Shown here piece by piece: positions 51,170 through 60,276 of a stretch of DNA of 64,000 nucleotides. Source of the DNA: Myxococcus stipitatus DSM 14675 (lineage in GTDB: Bacteria > Myxococcota > Myxococcia > Myxococcales > Myxococcaceae); NCBI RefSeq assembly GCF_000331735.1, contig NC_020126.1, positions 2,666,001 to 2,730,000 of the forward strand, given 5' to 3'. Below the pieces are notes generated by a model that made no database searches, was not told the origin of the DNA, and worked only from the letters and a program-made list of their open reading frames with translations. Position numbers and translations under genes: made by a program. Each line of letters begins with the position of its first letter. The stretch's first letter is position 1.

Positions 51170-52183
51170 TCAGTAAGCGCTGAAGTCAATCTGCAGGACG
51201 GGGACGTCCCCTTCGATGTCGCGCCGGAACCGCCCCCACCGGTCGAGCGTGCTCTCGTCGAGCACGGCGGGGTCTCGATACTGGTGGAACAGCGCGTAGT
51301 TCATCGAGCGCTGGAGCGCGAGCAGGTCCGGCACGGCCGCGAGCCACTCGCGGTCCATCCGCCGGAGCTCCCGATACCCTTCGAGGAACGGCCCCAGGAA
51401 CGCGGCGACTGCTTCATCGCGCGCCTCTCGCGCCTCGCCTCGCGCGATGTAGAAGAGGAGGACCGCGATGTCCTTGACGAACCACGCGTACTCGCAGTTG
51501 TCGAAGTCGAACGCGGTGACCTTCCCCTCGGCGAAGCAGAAGTTGTGCATGTGGAGGTCTGCGTGGATCAGCCCGTAGCTCTCCGGTGTTCGCGGTAGCC
51601 GGTTCAATCGCTCGATGATCGCCGCGGTGCGCTCGCGAACGAGCTTCTCCTCGGGGGGCGCGAACCGGTTGATGTCGACCACGTCGTACTCATGCCACTC
51701 CTGGCGCTTGAGCCTGGGGCTCGAAGGCGCGTAGCTCTCCGCGCGGTTGTGGAGCCGCGCGAACAGCCGACCCAGGTCGCGGAAGAGGGGCGCCTTCCAG
51801 TAGCGCTCCTTGAGCGGAGGCGCGTCGTCGAAGACGATGCCCGGCGCGCGCTCGAACGCGGTGGCGACGAAGTAGCTGCCGGGCTCGCGGTCTTCGATCC
51901 GCTCCACGAACTGCCCCGAATCGGAGAGGAGCGGCGAGGCGATGGGGATGCGCGCCGCGGCCAGATAGCGAACGAACTCGACCTCCCCCAAGGTGTAGTC
52001 GAGCGTCCGCCGCGTACTGTGCGAGATGCGCAGGATGATGCCTTCGCCGTCGTCGTTCTCCGCCTCGTAGACGAAGTTCTCGAAGGCCACGAGCTCGGTG
52101 AGCTGCTCGGGCGACAGGCCATATCGGCGCGCGGCCTCATCGCGAATCGGTTCGTGGAAGCGGCGGACGAGCTCTGGATGCAT
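51170..52183 (-). CDS. APH-fold phosphotransferase (aminoglycoside/choline-kinase-like), last gene of the export operon
   Basis: A 337-aa kinase of the APH/SrkA family. Brenner motif LIHADLHMHNF gives Asp 209 and Asn 214, and DFDNCEYAW (226-234) gives the metal-binding Asp. Its N-lobe carries VAFENFVYEAENDDGEGIIL and LRISHSTRRT. Family members phosphorylate aminoglycosides, choline, homoserine or protein targets. It starts 8 bases after the stop of the 582-aa orphan, so it is likely in the same transcript as the ABC exporters, suggesting a kinase step on the exported molecule or self-protection. The substrate is not known. Confidence 0.92.
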   Translation of the reverse strand: MHPELVRRFHEPIRDEAARRYGLSPEQLTELVAFENFVYEAENDDGEGIILRISHSTRRTLDYTLGEVEFVRYLAAARIPIASPLLSDSGQFVERIEDREPGSYFVATAFERAPGIVFDDAPPLKERYWKAPLFRDLGRLFARLHNRAESYAPSSPRLKRQEWHEYDVVDINRFAPPEEKLVRERTAAIIERLNRLPRTPESYGLIHADLHMHNFCFAEGKVTAFDFDNCEYAWFVKDIAVLLFYIARGEAREARDEAVAAFLGPFLEGYRELRRMDREWLAAVPDLLALQRSMNYALFHQYRDPAVLDESTLDRWGRFRRDIEGDVPVLQIDFSAY

Positions 52184-52191
52184 CGAATCCT

Positions 52192-53940
52192 CTAGTCCTT
52201 CAACGTGAGGCTGCTCTCACCATAGCCCAGCACGGTCGAGGCGGAGTCGCTGGTGACCGAGACCCCCAGGCCGCGCGCGAGCGTCTCCGCCAACGGGGGG
52301 CCATTGCGAGGCCGCGTGAACACAGCCAGGTCCATGCCGGTCAGGGGGGCATCCGGGCGCTGGAGCCGCTGGTTCAGCATCGCCTGCTCGCGCTCGACGA
52401 CGCGCAGGCACCGGCGCTCCAGGGCGAACGCGCTGGCGGCGATGCTCGCGAGCTCGCCGCAGAGGGGCTCCGCCACGGCTGCGTCTCCCGACAGCCCGTG
52501 CGCGAAGAGCTCGGCCAGTCGCCGCCGGCTCGTGGCCTGCTCGGCGGGATCCAACGTCGCCAGCTCGTCCAGCGAGGTGCCCTGGGGCGTGCCGGGGAAC
52601 GCCTCGCCGATGCGCGCGAACAACCAGCGGCTGAGCTTGATCTCGCGCTGGTAGGTCTCCGCGAGTGGGAAATCGTCCCGGAGCAACGGGTAGCGCGCGA
52701 CATCGATGGGCGCCTCCACGAACTCCTGCAGCGCGGTGCGCGGGAGGTACCCGGCGAACGCCGCCCGGAGCCGTTCGTGGAGCAACCCCTGGCTCGCGCC
52801 GAGGAAGCGGACCACCGACTCGACGCGCTGCCCGAGCAGGCCGTAATCGAGCGCGGCGTCGAGGTCTCCGAGGCGCGCCGCGATGTCGGGCTGGGCGTTG
52901 ATGGGTGCCGGGGCCACGCCGGTCAGCACCTGCAGGTACTCGTTGATCAGCGCCGGCGGCCCGGCACACACGCCGTGCGGACCATGGAAGACCGCGTGAC
53001 GCTCGGCATAATCCATGATCGTCTGCGCGGTGACGGGCTGCTCGGGGGTGTCGCGCACCAGGTCGTTGGTGACCAGTCGGACGCCGTCAATCAGCCGGAA
53101 CATGGCCGCGAGCCCGCTGTCGAGCTCTCCGTTCGGCACCGGCTGGGTGCCCCTCACCATCACGTACCCGACCGACGCGAGCGTGCAGACGACCATCATG
53201 TGGAGCTCACCCGCGGTGAGCACCCCCGGGGTCCGGAGCGGCATGCGCGCGAAGTAGGCCTTGCGGAACTGCTCCGTCAGCGAGAGCAGGTCCGGCCACT
53301 GACGCGCCATGGCCTTCATCGCCGTCACGTTCATCGGGAGCTCGTTCTGGTACCGGCTCCCCGCGTACTGGCACTGCTTGCGCACGGTCGGGAGGTCGAG
53401 GAACAAGGTGCGCGGTGCGACGTTGTTCTCGCCCACTTGCCGGCCGTCACCGTCGACCGCTGGATGCGCCACGCGGTAGACCGGCACGACCACCTCGAGG
53501 TTCGACAGCTCGAAGGCCCGTCCGAACGCCTGTTCGGTCAGCACGGGGCAACGCTTGTCGTGGGCGCTGAACGTGAGCGGCTCACGCCCGGCCGGGACCT
53601 CCCCCAACCGGTCAGGGTAGGACACCGTGGTGCGGCCCGTGGGCGCGTCCGAGACCCGCCGCAACACCCGCTGCTCAATCAAGGCCTCGAGCACGTCCCG
53701 GACCTTGTCCCAGGAGTGGGGCGCGCCGTCGGACCACGCCATGGCGTCGGAGGCGGGAAACTGCTCCACCTGGAGCAGCTTCTCGCCCAAGGGCGCGAGG
53801 TCCGGCTCGTCGAAGATGAGCTCCACTTCGCCATAGAAGAGGTGCAGGACCTGCTGGCCATTCCCCGCGTCGATCCGGTCGTGCGTGAGCCGCTTTCGAT
53901 TGGGAATGTAGAGCAACTCATCCGCTTGCAGCTGTGCCAT
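52192..53940 (-). CDS. Orphan 582-aa protein with RRE/PqqD-like winged-helix start, within the export operon
   Basis: Unrecognised as a whole. Residues about 10-98 have the layout of a PqqD/RiPP-recognition element: strands (VLHLFYGEVELIF), a short helix, then WDKVRDVLEALIEQRVLRRV as the recognition helix and wing. Residues 130-200 and 300-560 are helical and aromatic (YFARMPLRTPGVLTAGELHM; LLHERLRAAFAGYLPRTALQ) without Cys-rich or nucleotide-binding motifs. No signal peptide. It starts 6 bases after the stop of the TolC-type gene and precedes the APH-fold kinase gene by 8 bases. I suggest peptide recognition or maturation, but this is inference. Confidence 0.8.
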   Translation of the reverse strand: MAQLQADELLYIPNRKRLTHDRIDAGNGQQVLHLFYGEVELIFDEPDLAPLGEKLLQVEQFPASDAMAWSDGAPHSWDKVRDVLEALIEQRVLRRVSDAPTGRTTVSYPDRLGEVPAGREPLTFSAHDKRCPVLTEQAFGRAFELSNLEVVVPVYRVAHPAVDGDGRQVGENNVAPRTLFLDLPTVRKQCQYAGSRYQNELPMNVTAMKAMARQWPDLLSLTEQFRKAYFARMPLRTPGVLTAGELHMMVVCTLASVGYVMVRGTQPVPNGELDSGLAAMFRLIDGVRLVTNDLVRDTPEQPVTAQTIMDYAERHAVFHGPHGVCAGPPALINEYLQVLTGVAPAPINAQPDIAARLGDLDAALDYGLLGQRVESVVRFLGASQGLLHERLRAAFAGYLPRTALQEFVEAPIDVARYPLLRDDFPLAETYQREIKLSRWLFARIGEAFPGTPQGTSLDELATLDPAEQATSRRRLAELFAHGLSGDAAVAEPLCGELASIAASAFALERRCLRVVEREQAMLNQRLQRPDAPLTGMDLAVFTRPRNGPPLAETLARGLGVSVTSDSASTVLGYGESSLTLKD

Positions 53941-53946
53941 GGCTTC

Positions 53947-55440
53947 TCACTCCCGCTTCAATGTGACGTCGCGCGACCAGGTTCCGCCGAGCGAGCGATA
54001 GACCGCGACGCGATGGTTGAGCAGCAATCGTTGCGCTTGCAGACTTGCGCGCTCCAGCCCGACCAGGTTCGTCATGGCGGTGAGCACCGTCAGATAGTCC
54101 GAGTGCCCCTGCTCGAAGAGCCGCTTCGCCTCGTCCAGGAGTTGCCGCCCGAGTTGGACCTGCGTGCGCAGGCTGCGCAGGCTCGTCGCCTCGTTCTCCT
54201 CCTGGACCACCGCATCCTGAACCCGTCCGATCGCGGTGTTCAGCGCGAGCTGGTACTGGACTTCACGACGCGCGAGCTGCATCGGCAGTTGCAGGTGCTC
54301 GGTGAAGCGCCGTCCATCGAACAGGGCCCAGGTCAGGTTGATCCCCGCGAAGGACTGGCCGAGGATCGGCTCCGAGAGGCCGATCTTCGCGGCGCCCACG
54401 CTGCCCACCAGCTGGATGGTCGGAAGCCAGCTGGCCCGGTTCGCGTTGATGCGGTGCTCGACCTCGGCGACGCGCAGCTCCGCGAGCCGCATCTCGGGCG
54501 TGTTCACGTTCAGGTCGCCCGGCGTGCCGAGCTCTGGCGGAGGCGGGAGATCGGGAAGCTGCCGCTCGAGCGGGACGACGTCGTCCGTGGGGCTGGGGAC
54601 CCGGCCCAGCAGCGATTTCAGCTCCGAGTTCAAGAGCGCGTTCCGGGTGGAGATCAGCGGCACCTGCGACTCGAGGTTCACCAGCAGCTGCTCCTGCTGC
54701 AGCACCGCGAGCCGGGGCGTGAGGTGCTGCTCGAACCGCGCTCGAATCAGCCGGAGCAGCTCCTTGTTGTGGTCGATCTGCCGCAGCGTGAGGTCCCGGA
54801 GCGCGCGGGCCTCGAGGATGTCGAACCAGACCTGGGTGATGCGCAGCGCGAGGTCCTGGACGCGGCCCTCGGTGAGCTGCCGCTGCTGCTCGGCGAAGTT
54901 CAAGCCCGCGCTCCGCTGCGCGGCGAGGTTGCCGAACAAGTCGACCTGGTAGGCCACGCCGAAGTCGGCGGTGGCGATGTTGTACTCAATCTGCGTTGCC
55001 GGCGCGGGCGGAATGTTGGCGTTGAAATGCCTCAACCCCGCCGGGTTGATGATGCCGACCTGGAGCGGGTACCACCAACCTTGCGGCACGGTGGGGTCGA
55101 GCTGGTTCTCGTAGATGAGCCCTCGCACGTCGCGGAGGATCAAGTTGTTGCGGAAGCACTCCTGGATGGCCGTGTCGAGCGCGGGGTCGGCGAACGACGA
55201 CCACCAGACGGCTTCCTTGGTGACGCGCTCGGCGGGCTGCTCGGGCACGCCCTCGTTCGACGGCTGCGGGGGGGGAATCACGTCCCCGGGCACGCTGGGC
55301 GGCTGGGACGGGTCGGTGCGCAGGTCGACGGCGGTCGAGTAGCGGCCTGGCGCCGGAGGCGGTTTGACGACGACGGGATGGACCAGCTCGCAACCGGAGC
55401 AGAACATCACGAGGAGGGCGAGCGGGAATCGAAGTCTCAT
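53947..55440 (-). CDS. TolC-type outer-membrane efflux lipoprotein
   Basis: A 497-aa outer-membrane channel component of a tripartite exporter. The signal ends MFCSGCELV with a lipid-acceptor Cys 17, as in OprM-type lipoproteins. Two repeated helical halves are visible (LALRITQVWFDILEARALRD, then EQHLTPRLAVLQQEQLLVNL; and EHLQLPMQLARREVQYQLAL, then GHSDYLTVLTAMTNLVGLER). ATG 55440 shares ATGA with the preceding ABC-transporter stop, so it is translationally coupled. It completes the HlyD/ABC export machine. Confidence 0.9.
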   Translation of the reverse strand: MRLRFPLALLVMFCSGCELVHPVVVKPPPAPGRYSTAVDLRTDPSQPPSVPGDVIPPPQPSNEGVPEQPAERVTKEAVWWSSFADPALDTAIQECFRNNLILRDVRGLIYENQLDPTVPQGWWYPLQVGIINPAGLRHFNANIPPAPATQIEYNIATADFGVAYQVDLFGNLAAQRSAGLNFAEQQRQLTEGRVQDLALRITQVWFDILEARALRDLTLRQIDHNKELLRLIRARFEQHLTPRLAVLQQEQLLVNLESQVPLISTRNALLNSELKSLLGRVPSPTDDVVPLERQLPDLPPPPELGTPGDLNVNTPEMRLAELRVAEVEHRINANRASWLPTIQLVGSVGAAKIGLSEPILGQSFAGINLTWALFDGRRFTEHLQLPMQLARREVQYQLALNTAIGRVQDAVVQEENEATSLRSLRTQVQLGRQLLDEAKRLFEQGHSDYLTVLTAMTNLVGLERASLQAQRLLLNHRVAVYRSLGGTWSRDVTLKRE

Positions 55441-57548
55441 GGGTGGCTGACGACCACGAGGGCCTTGGCGTGGTTGAGGACGCAGCGCTGCGCGACCCGC
55501 ATCGTCTCCGGGTCCAGGGAGGCGAAGCTCTCGTCGAGGATGACCAGCTCGACCCCCTGAAGCAGCGTGCGCGCGATGTAGAGCCGGCTCTTCTCGCCGT
55601 GCGAGAGTTGCCAGCCGGTCTCGCCAATCATCTCCTCGAGGCCAGCGGGCATCTTGGCGACAAGCTCGTCCAGTCCAAGCTCCTTGCACAGCGCGGCGGC
55701 CTTGGCGCGCAGCTCGGGCGAGGTCGGCCACTCGCGTCCGAGCAGCAGGTTGTACGCGAAGCTGCCGGACAGGACGTGGTTCTCGTGGAACTGCGGTGCG
55801 GCGGTGACGCGCTTGCGCCAGCCCGAGGCGCCGAACGTCGCGCGGTCCAGCGCGTGCAGCAGCATCACTCCGCCCTGCGGCGTCCTCAGGCCCGTGAGCA
55901 GCGAGACCAGCGTCGACTTGCCACCGCCGGAGGGGCCCTCCAGCAGGATGCGGTCGCCCTGCGCTATCTGGAACGAGCAGTTCTCGAGCACCGGCCGGGT
56001 GCGCGCGTCGTGCCGGAAGGTCACGCCGCGTGCCTCGATGAGCGTTGCGCCGGCGGCGTCGGTGGGCTTGCCTCCCTCCATCTCGAGAGGGACTTTCGAT
56101 TCGAGCTCGGGGCGGCCCACCGCGAGCAACAGGTCGCGAATCTGCTCGAACGACACCGCGGCCTGGGAGACCTGCTGGAAGAAGACGGCGACCTCGTCGA
56201 AGGCGCGCAGCGCGAGCAGGGCGCCACCCACGGACACCGCCAGCGCGCTGGCATTGGCCGTCCCGCTGCTGAACGCCGGCAGCAAGGTCAGCAGCGCGAG
56301 CACCAGCCATCCGTCGCGCAGGAGCGCGGTCAGATGCATGGTCCGGCGATCCATGGTCTTCGAAATCTCGGAGTAGGCGCTCAAGCGGACGTCTTCGCCG
56401 TCATGCCAGCGCTCGAGCGGGAGCTGCGCCAGCCGCGTCCGATGGCCCAGCATGCGCTCGAGCAGGTCGTGGGTGATGTCGACGCGGGCGCTCGACCACG
56501 TCCGCTGGACGCCGTAGTGGCGGCGCCCGAGGACGAACGCGACGCCGATCCACAGGATGAGCACCGTCGCCTGGAGCCACCCGCCCGCCCCGAGCACGAG
56601 GATGACCCCCGCCAGGACCAGGTCGACGAGCGACAACACCGCGAGCAGGGCGCCGCCGACCGCGAGCTGCTCGACGACCTCGGCCTCGGCGACGCGGCCG
56701 AAATGGCGGCCGATGCCGTCCAGCCGCACCTCGTCGGGGGTCAGCTTGAGGGTTCCCGCGAGCAGCTGCTGCTTCAGGAGCGTTCCGAGGCGAATCGAGA
56801 ACACGCCCTGCCACCACACCTCGAGCATGCGCAGCGGAATCGCGCAGGCGATGACGGCGATCCACCCCAGGAACCAGCCGGTCTCGAGGTGGGCCTGGAG
56901 CGCGGCGCGACCGAGCAGCCAGAACGAGCCCGCCAGCACCAGCGAGAGGAGCGTGTGGCTCACGAGGATGCCGGCGGCGAGCGACGGGATGTCGCCGAGC
57001 AGCGTCCGCCGGCTCGCGGTGCGCCGCGGGCGCATGATCCATCCGGTGCGAAGCTGCGCCTGGCCCAGCCGCTGCAACAGCATCCGGGAGCGGGCGCGCT
57101 CGCGCGCACGGGGCGACATCTCCACGCCGCCGAGCAGCTGGTCCACCTCGGCGACGGTGGCTTCCTGCTCTTCGCGCAGGAGCGTGAGCGCGAGCTTCGT
57201 CGGGACCGAAGCCACCGTGGCGTCGAGCGTGAGCAGGCGCAGCTTCCCGCGCCGCATCCCCAGCAGCACCAGGTAGGAGGGGACGCCGTCTCGCCGGACC
57301 TGGAGGATGCAGGGCGCGGCGCGTTCGAGGACGTCGGGCAGCTCGTGGTAGAGCGGGGTGATGGGCTCGAGCTCCACGCCGAGGCGATCTCCGAGCGCGA
57401 ACATCCAGACCCGGCTCGGCTCGACGGCCGCCGCGGGCGGAGCGACTTCTCCCGCGGCCCGGCCATAGCCTTGCTTCTGCGCGAGCAGCTCCAGCGCGTC
57501 GGGCAGTCGCTCGACCGGCCACAGCAGGTCAGAGGATGAGCGCGTCAT
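55437..57548 (-). CDS. Second ABC transporter with inactive C39-like N-terminal domain
   Basis: A 703-aa exporter half-transporter. Residues about 10-160 resemble a C39 peptidase-like domain (APCILQVRRDGVPSYLVLLG, LRLLTLDATV) but lack the catalytic Cys and His. Six hydrophobic segments span about 190-480. The ATPase has GPSGGGKSTLVS (Walker A), APQFHE (Q-loop), LSHGEKSRLYIAR (signature) and LVILDESFASLD (Walker B), and the protein ends at the H-loop (VVVSHP), with no C-terminal extension. The start overlaps the stop of the first ABC gene by 4 bases. NHLM-type peptide export systems have two ABC proteins of this kind. Confidence 0.92.
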   Translation of the reverse strand: MTRSSSDLLWPVERLPDALELLAQKQGYGRAAGEVAPPAAAVEPSRVWMFALGDRLGVELEPITPLYHELPDVLERAAPCILQVRRDGVPSYLVLLGMRRGKLRLLTLDATVASVPTKLALTLLREEQEATVAEVDQLLGGVEMSPRARERARSRMLLQRLGQAQLRTGWIMRPRRTASRRTLLGDIPSLAAGILVSHTLLSLVLAGSFWLLGRAALQAHLETGWFLGWIAVIACAIPLRMLEVWWQGVFSIRLGTLLKQQLLAGTLKLTPDEVRLDGIGRHFGRVAEAEVVEQLAVGGALLAVLSLVDLVLAGVILVLGAGGWLQATVLILWIGVAFVLGRRHYGVQRTWSSARVDITHDLLERMLGHRTRLAQLPLERWHDGEDVRLSAYSEISKTMDRRTMHLTALLRDGWLVLALLTLLPAFSSGTANASALAVSVGGALLALRAFDEVAVFFQQVSQAAVSFEQIRDLLLAVGRPELESKVPLEMEGGKPTDAAGATLIEARGVTFRHDARTRPVLENCSFQIAQGDRILLEGPSGGGKSTLVSLLTGLRTPQGGVMLLHALDRATFGASGWRKRVTAAPQFHENHVLSGSFAYNLLLGREWPTSPELRAKAAALCKELGLDELVAKMPAGLEEMIGETGWQLSHGEKSRLYIARTLLQGVELVILDESFASLDPETMRVAQRCVLNHAKALVVVSHP

Positions 57549-60274
57549 CCCACCAGCTCCAACCCGCCCGCGACGGGCTCCGCGACCGGTTTCTCCACCG
57601 GCTTGGGCACCGGCTTCTCCACCAACTGGCCATCCGAGAGCCACCAGTTGCGCCAGCGCCCACCGCCCCAGAGCAGCGTGCGGTTCTCCTGGTCGGCGCG
57701 GAGCAGCTCGGCGTATCGCGACTCCTTGTTCGCGAGCAGCTCCTTCGGCGGCGCGTTCTCGAGGATGCGACCGTTCTCGATCACGAGCACGCGGTCGAAC
57801 TCCTGGGTGTGCTCGACGTCGTGGGTGACACAGAGGAGGGTGATGTCCGCCCAGAGCCGCCGGGACTCGGCGAGGAGCCGCGCGCGCCGGTCGCGATCCA
57901 GCCCGCGGAAGGGCTCGTCGAGGATGGCCAGGCGCACGCCGGAGCGAAGCATCGCGCGCGCCAGGCGCACCCGCTGACCTTGGCCGCCGGAGACCAGCCC
58001 GCCGCCTTCGCCCAACGACGTCTGCAGCCCGGCGGGAAGCGCCTCGAGGATGTCGAGCATCTCGGCGCCCTTGAGCGCCCCGGACAGGGCCCAGCCCTGC
58101 GCGCCGTCGTTGCCATACCGGAGGTTGTCGAGGAGGCTCTGGTTCCAGAGACTGATGGCCGGGTCCACCCAGGCCGTGGTGCGCCGCAGCCGCTCGACAG
58201 CGGCCTGGTCGAGCACTTGCCCGTCGATCTTGATTTCACCGCGCGCCGGCCGGAGCCAGCCGAGCAGCAGGCCGACCAGCGTCGACTTGCCGGCTCCCGA
58301 GACACCGACGACGGCCACGTGCTCGCCGGGGGCGATGTTCAAGGACACCTTGTCGAGGATGGTGTGACCGCCGCCCTTCACGCGGACCTTCTCCATCCTG
58401 ATGGAAACGCCGCTCGCGGCGTCCGCGGGCGCGACGGGCTCCTGCGCGGGCGCCTCGGTGTGGGCCTGTGGCTCCTTGATGTCGCCGATGACGTCGAGCA
58501 GCCGGCGAACCCGGTTCATCGCGTTCGGGAACGCGCGGCTCAGCACCATCAGCCGTTGGCCGAGGATGGGGAAGCGCAGCGCCCAGTAGACGACCAACAA
58601 CACCAGCGAAGCCCGCTCGGTGCCCTCGAGGTACGAATAGACGAGCAGCATGACGAGGCCGTAGCTCGCCAGCATCAGCCCGCCCTCGAACCCGACCGAC
58701 AGCGTCTGGAGCCAATAGCGCGCCTGGGTCCAGCTGACGAGCAAGGTCTCCTGTGCGCGGCGCAGCGACCGCTCCGCGCCGTGGATTCGGATCGGCGTGA
58801 GCCCGACGAGCGCGTTCAGGGTGAATCCGCTGAGCGCGCCTGCGTGCATCTGCACGCGCAGGTCGGGCTCGAAGAGCAGCTTCTGCACGACCAGGGGCAC
58901 CAGCAGCGTGACCGCCGCGAGCGCGACCACGGTGCCCCACGCTTGCGGCGCGGCCCAGATGAGCGCGGCGGTGAGGCTCGTGACCTCGAGCGACAGGACC
59001 AGGGCCTGCGAGAGCAGGAGCGGCAGCGACCGCATCGCCTGGATGTTGTGCGTCCGGGACGCCATGTCGGAGGCGAGCCGGCTCTGGAAGTAGCGGTCCT
59101 CCATCTCGGGGAGCTTCTCGAAGTACGCCTTCCGCAGCCGCACCTCCAGCCGGCGGCCGATGCCGAGCAGTCCCAAGGAGACGGGGAGCTGGATGAGCAT
59201 GATGCAGAGCGCGACGCCCGCGAGGACGGCCATGCCCGTCGCGCGCTGCGCGAACGTGCCGAGGTCGCGCCCCAGGTCGAGCACGCCCCGGAGCATCAGC
59301 GCTTGCAGGATGCGCCCGAAGGTGGCGAACACCAGCCCCACCGCGATCAGGCCCGGAACGACCCACGAGTCTTCGCCTCGCAGGCGGAGCAGCGTTCGCG
59401 CGGGGCTCACCTGCTTGGCGACGAGCTCCGTGGCCAGGTCGCCCGCGAGCACGGCCTTCGGCGCGTCTTCGCCTGGGCGCGAGGCCTCGCGCCAACCGCG
59501 AACCCGCATCAGCACCGCGCCGGTCATCGACAGCTCGCCCTCCGCCTCGGGGTTGGGGCGGACGGACCAGTAGGCCGCGGGGATGGGCACCTCGCCGGAG
59601 GCGTCCTTCGCCATCATGGACTGCAGCAGCCCCGCCGCCGTCGGGCCTCGCCGGATGGCGCCCGCGCGAATCATCGCTTCGGACGCCCGGCACGCGGCGT
59701 CGAGCCGGGCGATGGACAGATGACCGGGGTCCTCGAGCGCCCGGGCCACCAGCGCCCGCGCCTGCGTCGCCCCCAGGTTGAGCAGGCGGCGCTCGAACGT
59801 CGCGACCGCCTCCTCGGACCCGGCCCACTCGCGCCAGCCGGCCGCGGGAACGGACGTGGTGTGCTGGTACAGGTGGCTCTGCAGCGTTGAAATCCGGGTC
59901 CAGTGACGGCCCGCCGCCGGGTCCATGACCTGGATGAAGGGGCCGATGCGATTCCACAGCACGACGAAGTGCGGCCGTCCTCCCGCGCTGAGCGTGACGA
60001 TGATGGCGGGGAGCGCCTTGGCTTCGAGGACCGCCACGTGGTCGAGCGGGAGCATCACCTCTTCGGCGTCGAGCCCGAGCTGGTTCGCGACCTCATCCAG
60101 CGTGACGATCGAGGTGCCGTCGACGTCCGTCTGACACACTTCGCGGAGGACGCGATAGTTGAGCTCGACGCCCATTCCCGCGAACAGGCTCTTGAGCGAA
60201 GCGGGACCACAGTCCGTCGCCGAGATCTGGATCACCTCGGGAATGATCGAGCGCCGGCGCCTGGGGGGAGTCAT
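57545..60274 (-). CDS. C39-peptidase-containing ABC transporter (bacteriocin/RiPP exporter)
   Basis: A 909-aa bifunctional peptidase/exporter that would cut a leader after Gly-Gly while exporting the peptide. The C39 domain (10-140) is intact: Gln 16, catalytic Cys 22 in ATDCGPASLKSL, His 102 in GGRPHFVVLW and Asp 118 in MDPAAG. An extra helical insertion of about 150 residues (about 150-300) separates it from the first membrane helix (about 304), unlike the roughly 710-aa family norm. The ATPase shows GVSGAGKST (657-665), SGGQGQRVRLAR (762-773), LDEPFRGLD and His 818, while the Q-loop Gln is replaced near AWVDPAISLW. ATG 60274 lies 2 bases after the HlyD stop. Confidence 0.95.
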   Translation of the reverse strand: MTPPRRRRSIIPEVIQISATDCGPASLKSLFAGMGVELNYRVLREVCQTDVDGTSIVTLDEVANQLGLDAEEVMLPLDHVAVLEAKALPAIIVTLSAGGRPHFVVLWNRIGPFIQVMDPAAGRHWTRISTLQSHLYQHTTSVPAAGWREWAGSEEAVATFERRLLNLGATQARALVARALEDPGHLSIARLDAACRASEAMIRAGAIRRGPTAAGLLQSMMAKDASGEVPIPAAYWSVRPNPEAEGELSMTGAVLMRVRGWREASRPGEDAPKAVLAGDLATELVAKQVSPARTLLRLRGEDSWVVPGLIAVGLVFATFGRILQALMLRGVLDLGRDLGTFAQRATGMAVLAGVALCIMLIQLPVSLGLLGIGRRLEVRLRKAYFEKLPEMEDRYFQSRLASDMASRTHNIQAMRSLPLLLSQALVLSLEVTSLTAALIWAAPQAWGTVVALAAVTLLVPLVVQKLLFEPDLRVQMHAGALSGFTLNALVGLTPIRIHGAERSLRRAQETLLVSWTQARYWLQTLSVGFEGGLMLASYGLVMLLVYSYLEGTERASLVLLVVYWALRFPILGQRLMVLSRAFPNAMNRVRRLLDVIGDIKEPQAHTEAPAQEPVAPADAASGVSIRMEKVRVKGGGHTILDKVSLNIAPGEHVAVVGVSGAGKSTLVGLLLGWLRPARGEIKIDGQVLDQAAVERLRRTTAWVDPAISLWNQSLLDNLRYGNDGAQGWALSGALKGAEMLDILEALPAGLQTSLGEGGGLVSGGQGQRVRLARAMLRSGVRLAILDEPFRGLDRDRRARLLAESRRLWADITLLCVTHDVEHTQEFDRVLVIENGRILENAPPKELLANKESRYAELLRADQENRTLLWGGGRWRNWWLSDGQLVEKPVPKPVEKPVAEPVAGGLELVG

Positions 60275-60276
60275 GG

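Noticed and set aside
52192-53940. Reading the 582-aa protein as a LanM/YcaO-type maturation enzyme
   Set aside because: No zinc-binding Cys/His triad of LanC-like cyclases and no YcaO ATP motif can be seen; only the N-terminal winged-helix resemblance remains.
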